This document shows, one piece after another, positions 27,020 to 36,779 of a DNA stretch of 64,000 nt (the first letter of the stretch is position 1; each line of letters begins with the position of its first letter). The notes beneath the pieces are model-generated. The model saw only the letters and a list, made by a program, of their open reading frames with translations, had not been told where the DNA came from and searched no databases. The translations under genes and the position numbers were made by a program. The stretch is from Chromobacterium rhizoryzae (lineage in GTDB: Bacteria > Pseudomonadota > Gammaproteobacteria > Burkholderiales > Chromobacteriaceae): positions 4,402,001 to 4,466,000 of the forward strand of contig NZ_CP066126.1 of assembly GCF_020544465.1 (NCBI RefSeq), given 5' to 3'.

Positions 27020-27877
27020 TTATTCAGCGCTGTCGATTAAGGGATGGACATCGAGTCCTTTTGCTAAAAACCCCTTATATTTTATCGACACCGCCTGATA
27101 AACTTTATCGGCTTCGTCTTTAGACTGGCACTCCAGAAACACGCAGGAACCGGAACCAGTCATCAGCGGCGAACCATATTTTCTTAATTCGGTCAGCACT
27201 TCATTCACCGCTGGGTACATATTCGAAACAACGTTTTGCAGATCGTTTCGTCGCTGCTGCGTTGTTTCGAGGATTCGCATTATGCCGACGACCCCTACCT
27301 CTGTCAACACCTCTTGCGAAAAATTTTGAAATACTTTGCCGGTGGGCACCTGCACCTGAGGGTGAATTACCACATACCATGCCGGCTTCAATTTGATTTC
27401 ATTCAGTTTTTCGCCAACGCCGGTGGCCAGCGCGCTGCGCCCGAAAATAAACACCGGAACGTCCGCGCCCAGCTTCAAGCCCAGTTCCTGCAAAGTCGCC
27501 CGCGGCAGATTCAGTCCCCACATACGATTCAAGGCCAGCAAAACGGTGGCGGCGTCGGAGCTTCCGCCGCCCAAACCGCCGCCCATCGGTATCTTTTTGT
27601 CCAGACGAATGGCCACGCCCAGCCCGCACTGGGCATGGGCCTGCAATAGACGCGCCGCGCGCACCGTCAGGTCCTGCTCCGGGTCCACGCCGGCGATCGG
27701 CGTCTCCAGCACGATGCGGCCGTCGTCGCGCAAGGCCAGCGACACGGTGTCGCTGAAGTCGACAAAGCGGAACACCGTCTCCAGCAAATGATAGCCGTCC
27801 GGGCGCTTGCCGACGACGTGCAATAAGAGATTGAGCTTGGCCGGGGCCGGAAAGTCTTGGAATACGGGGGAACTCAT
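27020..27877 (-). CDS. ispE: 4-diphosphocytidyl-2-C-methyl-D-erythritol kinase
   Basis: This GHMP kinase phosphorylates CDP-ME in the MEP isoprenoid pathway. It has 285 residues. The N-terminal PAPAKLNLLLHVVGKRPDGYHLLET carries the substrate lysine, and the ATP-binding PMGGGLGGGSSDAATVLLALN loop lies near residue 100. The C-terminal LMTGSGSCVFLE motif is present. The start is the ATG at 27877. GC content falls in the 3' third. It is followed by tRNA-Gln after 7 bases, so the tRNA may be processed from the same transcript. Confidence 0.96.
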   Translation of the reverse strand: MSSPVFQDFPAPAKLNLLLHVVGKRPDGYHLLETVFRFVDFSDTVSLALRDDGRIVLETPIAGVDPEQDLTVRAARLLQAHAQCGLGVAIRLDKKIPMGGGLGGGSSDAATVLLALNRMWGLNLPRATLQELGLKLGADVPVFIFGRSALATGVGEKLNEIKLKPAWYVVIHPQVQVPTGKVFQNFSQEVLTEVGVVGIMRILETTQQRRNDLQNVVSNMYPAVNEVLTELRKYGSPLMTGSGSCVFLECQSKDEADKVYQAVSIKYKGFLAKGLDVHPLIDSAE

Positions 27878-27929
27878 CAACAGAACACCATGGCAATCAA
27901 TAGAAATAATACGGAGGACGCGACGCGCG

Positions 27930-28469
27930 TCAGCGCCAGTCGCGGGTCACCACTCTGACCGTCAAACCGTCTCGGGCCAGATCCACGCGCTTGGGATAGC
28001 GCTCGCCGGACTCGGCCTCGCGCACGAAGCGGATGCGCCAACCCTGCTGCAGCAATTCGCCGTCGGGACGGACTTCGCTCGCCTCGCCCGGCACGGGCAT
28101 GCCACGGATCCACCAGGCCAGGCCGGACAGCGGCAGCGGCCAGCCCAGGGTTTTCTCGGTCAGGCTTTCCACATCCGCAGCCTGCCAGGCCTTGCCGTCC
28201 GCCAGCAGGGTGACGCCGCCGGCGTCGCGGATCACTTCGGCCACGGTATTGCCCAGCGGCGAGTTGATCGCCAACTGATCGCGCTCAGGCTGGTGCCGCC
28301 AATCGAAGTTGGCGACATGCCCCTTGCCGTCCAGATTCACCGACAAACGTCCGCTGACCGCGAAGGGCTGGTCCGCGGACTGCGTCGCGGCGGGCATGAA
28401 CACCGCCTCGCGCGTCGCGCAGCCGGTGAGCGCAAGAGACAGGGCCAGGATCAGACCGCTCCACTTCAT
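27930..28469 (-). CDS. lolB: Outer-membrane lipoprotein insertion protein LolB
   Basis: LolB accepts lipoproteins from LolA and inserts them into the outer membrane. It has 179 residues with a lipoprotein signal peptide ending in the lipobox LTGC (Cys17). It also has FAVSGRLSVNLDGKGHVANFDWRH and LPLSGLAWWIRG, both typical. Its ATG overlaps the stop codon of the TPR gene by one base (TGATG), and ispE follows 52 bases downstream, so TPR-lolB-ispE form one unit. Confidence 0.93.
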   Translation of the reverse strand: MKWSGLILALSLALTGCATREAVFMPAATQSADQPFAVSGRLSVNLDGKGHVANFDWRHQPERDQLAINSPLGNTVAEVIRDAGGVTLLADGKAWQAADVESLTEKTLGWPLPLSGLAWWIRGMPVPGEASEVRPDGELLQQGWRIRFVREAESGERYPKRVDLARDGLTVRVVTRDWR

Positions 28470-30226
28470 CAATGGGCCCCCAGACGGCGCATGGTTTCGC
28501 GCAGCACATCATGTTCCGGACTCGCCTCCAGAGCCTTGTTCCACACCGCCAACGCCTCGTCCTTCTTGCCCAGCTTCCACAACACCTCGCCCAGATGCGC
28601 GGCCAGTTCCGCGTCCGGCAACAGCGCATAGGCCTTCTGCAGCGTTTTCAAGGCGGCGTCCAGGCGGCCCAGCTTGTATTGCGCCCAGCCCAGGCTGTCC
28701 AGAATGGTGGGATTGTCCGGCTCGCTCTTCAGCGCCTTTTCGATATAGCCGAGCGCTTCCTGATGGCGGCTGGTGCGATTGGTCAGGGTGTAGCCCAGCG
28801 CGTTAAGCGCCTGAGCGTCGCCGGGCTTTTCCTTCAGCACTTGCTTGAGATCGCGTTCGGCGTTGCCGACATTGCCCAGGCTGTCCGACACCAGCGCCCG
28901 CTCGTACAACAACTCCGGCGCCTTGGGCATGCGCAGCAGCGCCTTGCTCAACAAGTCATGGGCCTTGCCGGGCTGCTTGCCCTCTCGCGCCAACTGGGAC
29001 TGCAGCAAAGCCAGGGTGATCTTCTCTTGATCGTTGCCGCCCAAGGGCGCCAGACGCGTCAGGGCCAGATCCAGCTTGCCGTCGCCGGCGTCCATGATCG
29101 CCAGCCGGCCTTGCGCCGGCAGGAATTGCGGCCCGGCGCCCACCATTTCATACCAGCCCCTGGCCCCGGCGGCGTCCTGACGCTCCTCGGCGATCTGGCC
29201 CAGGGTGTAGCGAATGAAATTGGCCTCCGGATGGCCGGCCGCCAGCGCCTGGCGCAGATGCCGCTCCGCCGCCGGCAGGTCGCGCATCTGATAAGCCATC
29301 AGACCGGACGCGTAGAGCAAATCGGGATTATTGGGATTGCTCGGCAGCAGCTGGTCGAAAGCCAGGCGCGCCTCGGCGAAGCGCTTGGCGCCCACCAGCA
29401 GCCGCGGCTTGGCCAGCTTCAGCTCCAGGCCGGCGTTCGGCCGCCGCGCCAGTTCACGCTGCAGAAAATCGATAGCCTGCTCCGGCTGCTCGCGGCGAAG
29501 CCTGTCCACCTGCCAGGCCACCGGCAAGTCCCAGGCCGGCGCGATCTGCGCCAGCCTGTCGAATTCGCGGTTCATCGTGGCCTGATCGCCGGCCTCGGCG
29601 GCCACGGCCAGGAGCGCGAAACGCGCCTCGGCCAGGTCTGGATAGCGGACGGCGAATTGCTTCACCAGTTCGTAAGCGGCTTGTTTGTCGCTCTGGCGCG
29701 AGGTCAGCCGCGCCAGTTGAACGAAGATGGCCGGCGCCCGCTCCGGCTCTTTTTGCAGCAGCGCCTCGATCAGCGGCTTGCTTTCCGCCAGCTTGCCGGC
29801 GCGCAGCAGAGTGATAAACAGCTGTTCTCTCGCCGGCACCGAGTCCGGCGCCAGCTCCATCCACAGGGTCAGGGCTTCCGAGGTTTCCTTCAGCAGGCCG
29901 GCGAACATGGAGAATTCGGCCGCGCGCTGCGCCAGCCGCGGATCCCGCGTCTGACGCGCCAGTTCCAGATAGGTCACGGCGGAGGCGCCCACCGAGCCGC
30001 GCTGGGCGGCGATTTCGCCGGCCACCACGCCATAGAGGATTTCCGGCGTCAGCTCCGCCTTGGGCAGTAGGGTTTCGTCTTCTTTCTGCGTGATCGCGGC
30101 CTCGTCGCCGGCCGGTTTGCCGGCATCGACCGACTTCGCCGCGCCCGGGTGCTTGAAATTGGCGCATGCCGACAGCAGCGCGACCATCAGCAAAGGGAGT
30201 GTTTTTTTCAGCCGTTGCATTCGCAT
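28469..30226 (-). CDS. TPR-repeat lipoprotein
   Basis: This is a 585-residue protein with a lipoprotein-type signal peptide (LLMVALLSAC; Cys21) and many helical repeats matching the TPR consensus, clearest in the C-terminal half (for example LDSLGWAQYKLGRLDAALKTLQKAYALLPD). It probably acts as a scaffold in the periplasm or at the outer membrane. TPR genes directly in front of lolB and ispE are common in betaproteobacteria. The last TPR stretch ends exactly at the lolB start. No enzymatic domain is visible. The start at 30226 or the ATG two codons later are equally possible. Confidence 0.88.
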   Translation of the reverse strand: MRMQRLKKTLPLLMVALLSACANFKHPGAAKSVDAGKPAGDEAAITQKEDETLLPKAELTPEILYGVVAGEIAAQRGSVGASAVTYLELARQTRDPRLAQRAAEFSMFAGLLKETSEALTLWMELAPDSVPAREQLFITLLRAGKLAESKPLIEALLQKEPERAPAIFVQLARLTSRQSDKQAAYELVKQFAVRYPDLAEARFALLAVAAEAGDQATMNREFDRLAQIAPAWDLPVAWQVDRLRREQPEQAIDFLQRELARRPNAGLELKLAKPRLLVGAKRFAEARLAFDQLLPSNPNNPDLLYASGLMAYQMRDLPAAERHLRQALAAGHPEANFIRYTLGQIAEERQDAAGARGWYEMVGAGPQFLPAQGRLAIMDAGDGKLDLALTRLAPLGGNDQEKITLALLQSQLAREGKQPGKAHDLLSKALLRMPKAPELLYERALVSDSLGNVGNAERDLKQVLKEKPGDAQALNALGYTLTNRTSRHQEALGYIEKALKSEPDNPTILDSLGWAQYKLGRLDAALKTLQKAYALLPDAELAAHLGEVLWKLGKKDEALAVWNKALEASPEHDVLRETMRRLGAH

Positions 30227-30304
30227 GGAGTCAGAGACCTGCTTATAAACCTGTTGAATGCGTAGAATAGCATGACCTGTTTTTATCTTCGCGCCATTCT
30301 ACCC

Positions 30305-31120
30305 ATGCCTGAACTGCCAGAAGTCGAAACCACCCGCCGCGGGATTCTGCCCCATTTATTGAACGCCACGCTGGAGGGCGCCGTGGTCCGCCACGCCGGC
30401 CTGCGCTGGCCGGTGCCGCCGGAACTTCACGCCGCCTTGCGCGGCCTGACGATACGTTCCGTCGATCGCCGCGCCAAATATCTGCTGCTGGGCACCGACG
30501 CCGGCACCCTGATCATCCACCTGGGCATGTCCGGCAGCCTGCGTTTCTTGCCGGCCGACACCCCGCCGGAGAAGCACGACCACATCGATCTGCTGCTGGG
30601 CCCCAATGTGCTGCGTTACCGCGATCCCCGCCGCTTCGGCGCGGTGTTGTGGCATGTCGGCGCCATCGAGCACCACCCCCTGCTGCAAGCGCTGGGACCC
30701 GAACCGCTGTCCGACGGCTTCGACGGCGACACCCTGATCCGGGCCGCGCAACGCCGCGGCAGCGCGGTCAAGCTGATGCTGATGGACAATCACGTGGTGG
30801 TGGGCGTCGGCAATATCTACGCCAACGAGGCGCTGTTCCACGCAGGCATCCATCCCGCCCGCGCCGCCAACGCGGTGCGCGACGGAGAATACCGCCGGCT
30901 GGCCGAGGAAATCCGCAGCGTGCTGAACCGCGCCATCCAGGCCGGCGGCAGCACCTTGCGCGACTTTGTGCACAGCGACGGCAAGCCGGGTTATTTCCAA
31001 CAGACTTATATGGTGTACGGCCGTCAGGACCAGCCCTGCCGCCAATGCGGCACGCCGATCCGGCATTTGCGCCAGGGCCAGCGCAGTTCCTACTATTGTC
31101 CGCTATGCCAGCCATGCTAG
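30305..31120 (+). CDS. mutM: Formamidopyrimidine-DNA glycosylase (Fpg/MutM)
   Basis: This base-excision repair enzyme removes 8-oxoguanine and cleaves the abasic site. It has 271 residues. Pro2 and Glu3 of MPELPEVE form the active site after removal of Met, which fixes the start at 30305 rather than 30272. Lys58 lies in the RRAKYLLL stretch, the HLGMSGSL motif follows, and VGVGNIYANEALFHAGIHP is the helix-two-turn-helix. The C-terminal zinc finger has Cys245, 248, 265 and 268. It is divergent from the TPR gene and is followed by an acyltransferase in the same direction. Confidence 0.97.
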   Translation: MPELPEVETTRRGILPHLLNATLEGAVVRHAGLRWPVPPELHAALRGLTIRSVDRRAKYLLLGTDAGTLIIHLGMSGSLRFLPADTPPEKHDHIDLLLGPNVLRYRDPRRFGAVLWHVGAIEHHPLLQALGPEPLSDGFDGDTLIRAAQRRGSAVKLMLMDNHVVVGVGNIYANEALFHAGIHPARAANAVRDGEYRRLAEEIRSVLNRAIQAGGSTLRDFVHSDGKPGYFQQTYMVYGRQDQPCRQCGTPIRHLRQGQRSSYYCPLCQPC

Positions 31121-31160
31121 AGTTACGGCCTCAACCTTGCGCACCGAGCCTCAAAGCATC

Positions 31161-31976
31161 TTGAAGTCAATCGCCACAACCTCTTTGCTCACCCGGATAG
31201 GACGCGTCGCGCGCCTGTTCGGCCACCTGGCCGTCGGTGTTTTCATCCTGGCCACCCGTTATTCTCGGCTGGCCCACGCCGAGCGCGCCGTCGTCACCCG
31301 GCGCTGGGCCGCTCACGCGCTGAAGATCCTCGGCATCAGCGTGCGGATCCACGGCGTCAACCCCGGCTTTTACCCGCCCAACACCCTGCTGGTGGCCAAC
31401 CACATTTCCTGGCTGGACATCTTCGTGCTCAATAGCTGCACGGTGTCCCGCTTCGTCGCCAAGCGCGAGCTCCGCTCCTGGCCTGTGCTGGGCTGGCTGG
31501 CGCATCTGGGCGGCACCCTGTTTATCGATCGCAGCAAACGCAAGGACGCCAGCCGCGTTTACAAGGCGCTGGCCCACGCCATGGAAAACGGCGCCTGCAT
31601 GGCGGTCTTCCCCGAGTCCACCACCTCGGACGGCCTGGCCTTGCTGCCGTTCAAGGCCTCGCTGTTCGAAGCCGCCTTGCTTTCGCGCGGCACCGTTCAG
31701 CCGGTCGGCCTGCGCTATTACGGCGCAGACGGCGAACAGACGCTGGAGCCGGCCTTCATCGGCGACCTGACCTTCTTGCAAAGCGTGCGCAAGGTGCTGG
31801 CGATGCCGGCGATGGAGGTGGAGGTCAGCTACGGCCAACCGCTGAAAGCCTGGGAAAACGGCCTGGATACCCGCTTCGCGCTGGCGCAGCAGGCGCAGCA
31901 GGAAGTGGCGCGCGCGCTGCGCCTGAGCCCGCCTCCGGCCGCGGAAGCGGCGCAGGAACCGGCTCGGCAACACTGA
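31161..31976 (+). CDS. 1-acyl-sn-glycerol-3-phosphate acyltransferase (PlsC family)
   Basis: This is a membrane-associated acyltransferase of about 271 residues that probably acylates lysophosphatidic acid or another lysophospholipid. The HX4D motif is seen as VANHISWLDIF, followed by FVAKRELRSWPVLGWLAHLGGTLFIDR and MAVFPESTTSDG (motif III). The N-terminal hydrophobic stretch HLAVGVFILATRY is probably a membrane anchor. No ATG fits; the best start is TTG at 31161, 40 bases after mutM. It probably shares the mutM transcript. Confidence 0.85.
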   Translation: MKSIATTSLLTRIGRVARLFGHLAVGVFILATRYSRLAHAERAVVTRRWAAHALKILGISVRIHGVNPGFYPPNTLLVANHISWLDIFVLNSCTVSRFVAKRELRSWPVLGWLAHLGGTLFIDRSKRKDASRVYKALAHAMENGACMAVFPESTTSDGLALLPFKASLFEAALLSRGTVQPVGLRYYGADGEQTLEPAFIGDLTFLQSVRKVLAMPAMEVEVSYGQPLKAWENGLDTRFALAQQAQQEVARALRLSPPPAAEAAQEPARQH

Positions 31977-32003
31977 GCACCTGCTGCGAAGCCTCGCCAA
32001 TGC

Positions 32004-32029
32004 AAAAGCCCCCGATACCGGGGGCTTTT
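32004..32029. terminator. Bidirectional terminator
   Basis: AAAAGCCCCC (32004-32013), a 6-nt loop, GGGGGCTTTT (32020-32029). It lies between the convergent acyltransferase and ape1-like genes. Confidence 0.92.
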
Positions 32030-32050
32030 CTCATCCAGCGCCGACTACGC

Positions 32051-33201
<1,151 letters not shown>

Positions 33202-33205
<4 letters not shown>

Positions 33206-34239
33206 TCAAACCTCAATTCTGCCAACACGCGCCGCGCCAGCAAGACCTGGCCCTGACGGGTGAAATGAATGCCATCGGCGGTGCGCACCGCCACTTCGCC
33301 CTGATCGGGCAAGGTCATGAACTTGGTGAACGTCTCGTCCTCGCTGCCCAAGGCCTCGCGGGTGGACAGATAGCGCTGACCCGCGCCTTCCACTTCCTCG
33401 CGGAAGACGCCGTTAATGTACTGCACGCCGCGATTGAGCTTGTCCTTGCCCATATTCGGCGCGCCCAGCCACAGCAATTGCGTCCCATGCTTGCGGGCCG
33501 AAGCCAGGATGGCGCGGATGCGTTCGCGGTAGCGCTGTTCCCACTCCTCGGAGGCGAAACGGATGTAGCGGCTGCCGCCCACCATGTCCCAAGTATCGTT
33601 GGCACCCAGGAAGACCACCACCAGACCGGTGTCGGGATTCGCCGCCAACTGCCGTTCTATCGTATCCGGCCAGTTGAAGAAATCCGGATAGGTCAGACCG
33701 GTGCTCTGCTTGCTGAGATCCAGCGCCTTGATCTGGTGCAGCTTGAACAAGGGACGCAGCAAATGCGGCGCCACGCCCTGCATCATGGAGTCCCCGGCCA
33801 GCAACACCTTCTGCCCCGGACGCAGCAAGATGCGGGCGTCCTTGGGCGCCGCTTGCTGCGGCGGGGCCGACGGCGGCCGCGGCGTCGGCCCCGCGTTCGG
33901 CAAGGCCGCCGTTGCCGTTGTCTGCGCCGCCGCCGGCTCCGCCGGCGCGCTTACCGGCGGCAATGCCGGCCTCAGGCAGCAGGCGTTGAAATAGGCGATC
34001 ATCTCGTCGTCCCAACGATCCAGCCGGCTCAGCAGCCCTCGGCTCTGATCGCGAAACTCCCGCCCCAGTTCCGCGCCCAAACGCCAGACGCTCAGCTCGG
34101 ACAAGGCTTCCAGCTGGCTGGGACGGTGAAAGGTCTGCCGCCAATAGGCGTTGATCGAGCTCTGCTCGATCCAGCACAGCAGCAGCATGCTGCTGCCTAG
34201 GATGGCCAGGGCCTGGCGGATGGCGGAACGGGCGATCAT
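33202..34239 (-). CDS. patB: PatB-like periplasmic SGNH O-acetyltransferase (DUF459)
   Basis: This is a 345-residue protein with an N-terminal membrane anchor (about 8-24), a Pro/Ala-rich linker (about 90-135) and a DUF459/SGNH domain with the nucleophile motif LLAGDSMMQGV (Ser151). The oxyanion Asn lies in VVFLGANDTWD, and the C-terminal pair is Asp322/His325 (TADGIHF). In Neisseria, PatB transfers acetyl groups that the MBOAT partner PatA brings across the membrane to MurNAc C6-OH. The gene is followed by ape1 with a 4-base overlap and preceded by the MBOAT gene (79-base gap). Confidence 0.78.
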
Positions 34240-34318
34240 TTGACGCTTGCCTCAATGCGATAAGGAATGAAACGCGCGGCGGCGGATGCGCAGCCGCGCC
34301 AGCACGACTAAAACACGG

Positions 34319-35719
34319 TTAAAACTGGTAATAGATAAAACCCGGAATGCCCGGCGGCGACACCACGATGATCAGCAAGGCGCAGCCGGCCAGCAAGCTG
34401 GGCTTGCCCCACCACGGCAGGCGGCCCAATTGGGCGATCCCGCGTTCGCAAACCGCGCCCAGATGAGGCAGCGCGACAAACGCCGCCGCGCTCAGCGCCA
34501 GAAAGCCCGGCGCGTTCAGCGTCAATTCCTGGCCGGTGCCGGCCATGGCCTCCAAAAAGCTCCAGGCGTCCTCCAGCGACGCGGCGCGGAAAAACACCCA
34601 GGCCAGGCAAACGTAATGGAAGGTCAGCAGCCGCGCCAGCCAGGCCCAGCGCCGCGTCAGCGCTTCCTTGCCCAACAGCCGGTCCCCCAGGTTCAAGCCC
34701 ACCACGCCCAGGCCGTGCATGCCGCCCCACACCAGGTATTTCAGGCTGGCGCCGTGCCACAGGCCGGACAGCAGCATCGCGGCCAGCAAATTGAGCTGGG
34801 CGCGGGCAAAACCCAGCCGGTTGCCGCCCAAGGGAATATAGATGTAATCGCGAATCCAGCTGGATAGCGACATATGCCAGCGCCGCCAGAAATCGCGTAG
34901 ATTGTGCGCCAGGTAGGGCGCGTCGAAATTGCGCGGCAACTGGATGCCCAGCAATAAGGCCAGGGCGGTGACCAGATCGGTGTAGCCGGAGAAATCCAGA
35001 TAGATCTGGAAGGCGTAGGCGTAGAAAGCCGCCCAGACCTCCAGCGCGTGATAGGTTTCCGGCGCGCTGAACACCGGGTCCACCCAGGCGCTGGCCAGCC
35101 AGCCGGCCAGCCACAGTTTCTTGGCCAGGGCCAGCACAATCAGACCCAGTGCGCGATCCAGTTGCAGGATGTGGCGACGCGCGCCGCTGCGCAGCTGCTC
35201 CAGCAGACCGGTGGCGCGACAAATCGGCCCGGCCAACAAGGTGGGAAAGAACGCCAGGAACAAACCCAGCTCCCTGGCCCGGGCGAAACGCAATTCGCCG
35301 CGATACAGGGACACCAGATAACTGACCGATTGAAAGGTGTAAAAGGAGATGCCCACCGGCATCAGGAAATCCACCGCCGGCAATATCGCGGCGATACCCA
35401 ACGCATGCAGCCCCGCTTGCGCGCTTTCGCGGAAGAAATCGAAGTATTTGAATATCGCCAGATTGCCCACCGCCATCAGCAAACCCGCGCGCAACCAACG
35501 CTTGGGCCGGACGGAATCAAGCATCCGCGACGATATCAGGGTCAATAACAGGGTATAAACGGCAAGAATCAGCGCAAATCGCCAATCAAGCTTGGCATAA
35601 AAGGCGTAACTGCCCAATAACAGCAAACCATTCTGCCAATCCGTGCGCTTGCGGCACAGCCAATACAGGGCGAAAAAGGCGAGGAATGCCAGCGCGAACT
35701 CAATGGAAAGGTAACTCAT
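34319..35719 (-). CDS. patA: PatA-like MBOAT O-acyltransferase
   Basis: This is a 466-residue multi-spanning membrane-bound O-acyltransferase, with about 11 hydrophobic segments. MBOAT landmarks are FWRRWHMSLSSWIRDYIYIPLGG with His282, and SGLWHGASLKYLVWG with the invariant His322. It is the first gene of a patA-patB-ape1-like set and probably exports acetyl groups for O-acetylation of peptidoglycan. An alginate-type AlgI role is less likely because no alginate genes are near. The gene is preceded on the same strand by apaH and a terminator. Confidence 0.82.
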   Translation of the reverse strand: MSYLSIEFALAFLAFFALYWLCRKRTDWQNGLLLLGSYAFYAKLDWRFALILAVYTLLLTLISSRMLDSVRPKRWLRAGLLMAVGNLAIFKYFDFFRESAQAGLHALGIAAILPAVDFLMPVGISFYTFQSVSYLVSLYRGELRFARARELGLFLAFFPTLLAGPICRATGLLEQLRSGARRHILQLDRALGLIVLALAKKLWLAGWLASAWVDPVFSAPETYHALEVWAAFYAYAFQIYLDFSGYTDLVTALALLLGIQLPRNFDAPYLAHNLRDFWRRWHMSLSSWIRDYIYIPLGGNRLGFARAQLNLLAAMLLSGLWHGASLKYLVWGGMHGLGVVGLNLGDRLLGKEALTRRWAWLARLLTFHYVCLAWVFFRAASLEDAWSFLEAMAGTGQELTLNAPGFLALSAAAFVALPHLGAVCERGIAQLGRLPWWGKPSLLAGCALLIIVVSPPGIPGFIYYQF

Positions 35720-35725
35720 ACAAAT

Positions 35726-35750
35726 AAAAAAACGGCTCTGGCAAGAGCCG
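35726..35750 (-). terminator. Terminator downstream of apaH
   Basis: CGGCTCT (35733-35739), a 4-nt loop, AGAGCCG (35744-35750). On the minus strand the stem is followed by seven Ts (35732-35726). It separates apaH from patA. Confidence 0.88.
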
Positions 35751-35828
35751 CGATTATGACAGCCATAGGGCCTGGCTGACTATGGCTTGTCGATATTTTA
35801 TTTACGGCGGCGCAGCCGCCCATACTCT

Positions 35829-36650
35829 TTAGGCGGTGATTTCGCGATAAGCCGAACACGGCAGGGAGAATAAGGCCTGGTCCCCCAAACGCATCGCGGT
35901 CAGGCTGCCGCCCCACAAACAACCGGAATCAATCGCCACCACGTCGTCGGTGATATGCACGCCCAGCGCCGACCAATGGCCGCAGATAATCGGCATCTCG
36001 CCTTGCCAGCGCCCCGGCGCCTCGAACCAGGGCGTCAGCCCGGCCGGCGCGTTCTCCAGCTCGCCCTTGTAATTCAGATCCATCTCGCCGTCGCGGTTCA
36101 AGAAACGCATCCGGGTCATCGCGTTGACGATCACGCGCAGACGGTCGGAGCCGCGCAGCTCCTCGTTCCAGCGCGTCGGCCGGTTGCCGTACAGTCGAGA
36201 CAGGAATTCGCGGTGCTTGGGGCCGGACAAGCCGGCCTCCACTTCCTCCGCCAGATCCAGCGCGCGGTCTATGCTCCACTCCGGCAACAGGCCGGCGTGC
36301 ACCATCGCGTAGCCGTGGCCGGCTATCATCATAGGCTGGCAGCGCAACCAGTCCAGCAGCACCTTGCCGTCGGCGGCGTTGAGAATGTCCAGCACCGTGT
36401 CGCTGCGATGCAGCTTGCCGAAACCCTCCGCCACCGCCAGCAAATGCAGATCGTGGTTGCCCAGCACGATCTCCACCTGATCCTGATGCTGGAACACCCA
36501 GCGCAGCACTTCCAGCGATTGCGGCCCGCGATTGACCAAGTCTCCCGTCAGCCACAGGGTATCCTTGCCGGGATTGAAATCGATTTGCCGCAGCAACTGC
36601 TGAAACGGCTGGAAACACCCTTGAATGTCGCCAATAGCGTAGATGGCCAT
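35829..36650 (-). CDS. apaH: Bis(5'-nucleosyl)-tetraphosphatase, symmetrical
   Basis: This metallophosphatase hydrolyses Ap4A to two ADP. It has 273 residues, close to 280 in E. coli. Motifs are YAIGDIQGCF (residues 4-13), LTGDLVNRGPQSLEVL and VLGNHDLHLL, with the metal-binding Asp, His and Asn residues. The C-terminal VAIDSGCLWGGSLTAMRL is typical. The start at 36650 matches family N-termini; the longer in-frame ORF does not. It is divergent from rep. Confidence 0.95.
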   Translation of the reverse strand: MAIYAIGDIQGCFQPFQQLLRQIDFNPGKDTLWLTGDLVNRGPQSLEVLRWVFQHQDQVEIVLGNHDLHLLAVAEGFGKLHRSDTVLDILNAADGKVLLDWLRCQPMMIAGHGYAMVHAGLLPEWSIDRALDLAEEVEAGLSGPKHREFLSRLYGNRPTRWNEELRGSDRLRVIVNAMTRMRFLNRDGEMDLNYKGELENAPAGLTPWFEAPGRWQGEMPIICGHWSALGVHITDDVVAIDSGCLWGGSLTAMRLGDQALFSLPCSAYREITA

Positions 36651-36779
36651 ATGCACCTCATAAGTGGCGGATCGATCTGAGACGTCATCCGCGGATAGCG
36701 CCATGATACCGCATGCTACAATGCACTGGCTGAGTTACCGATTTACTGCGCCCCGCCGGGCCCCTTCCCCCATACCGCC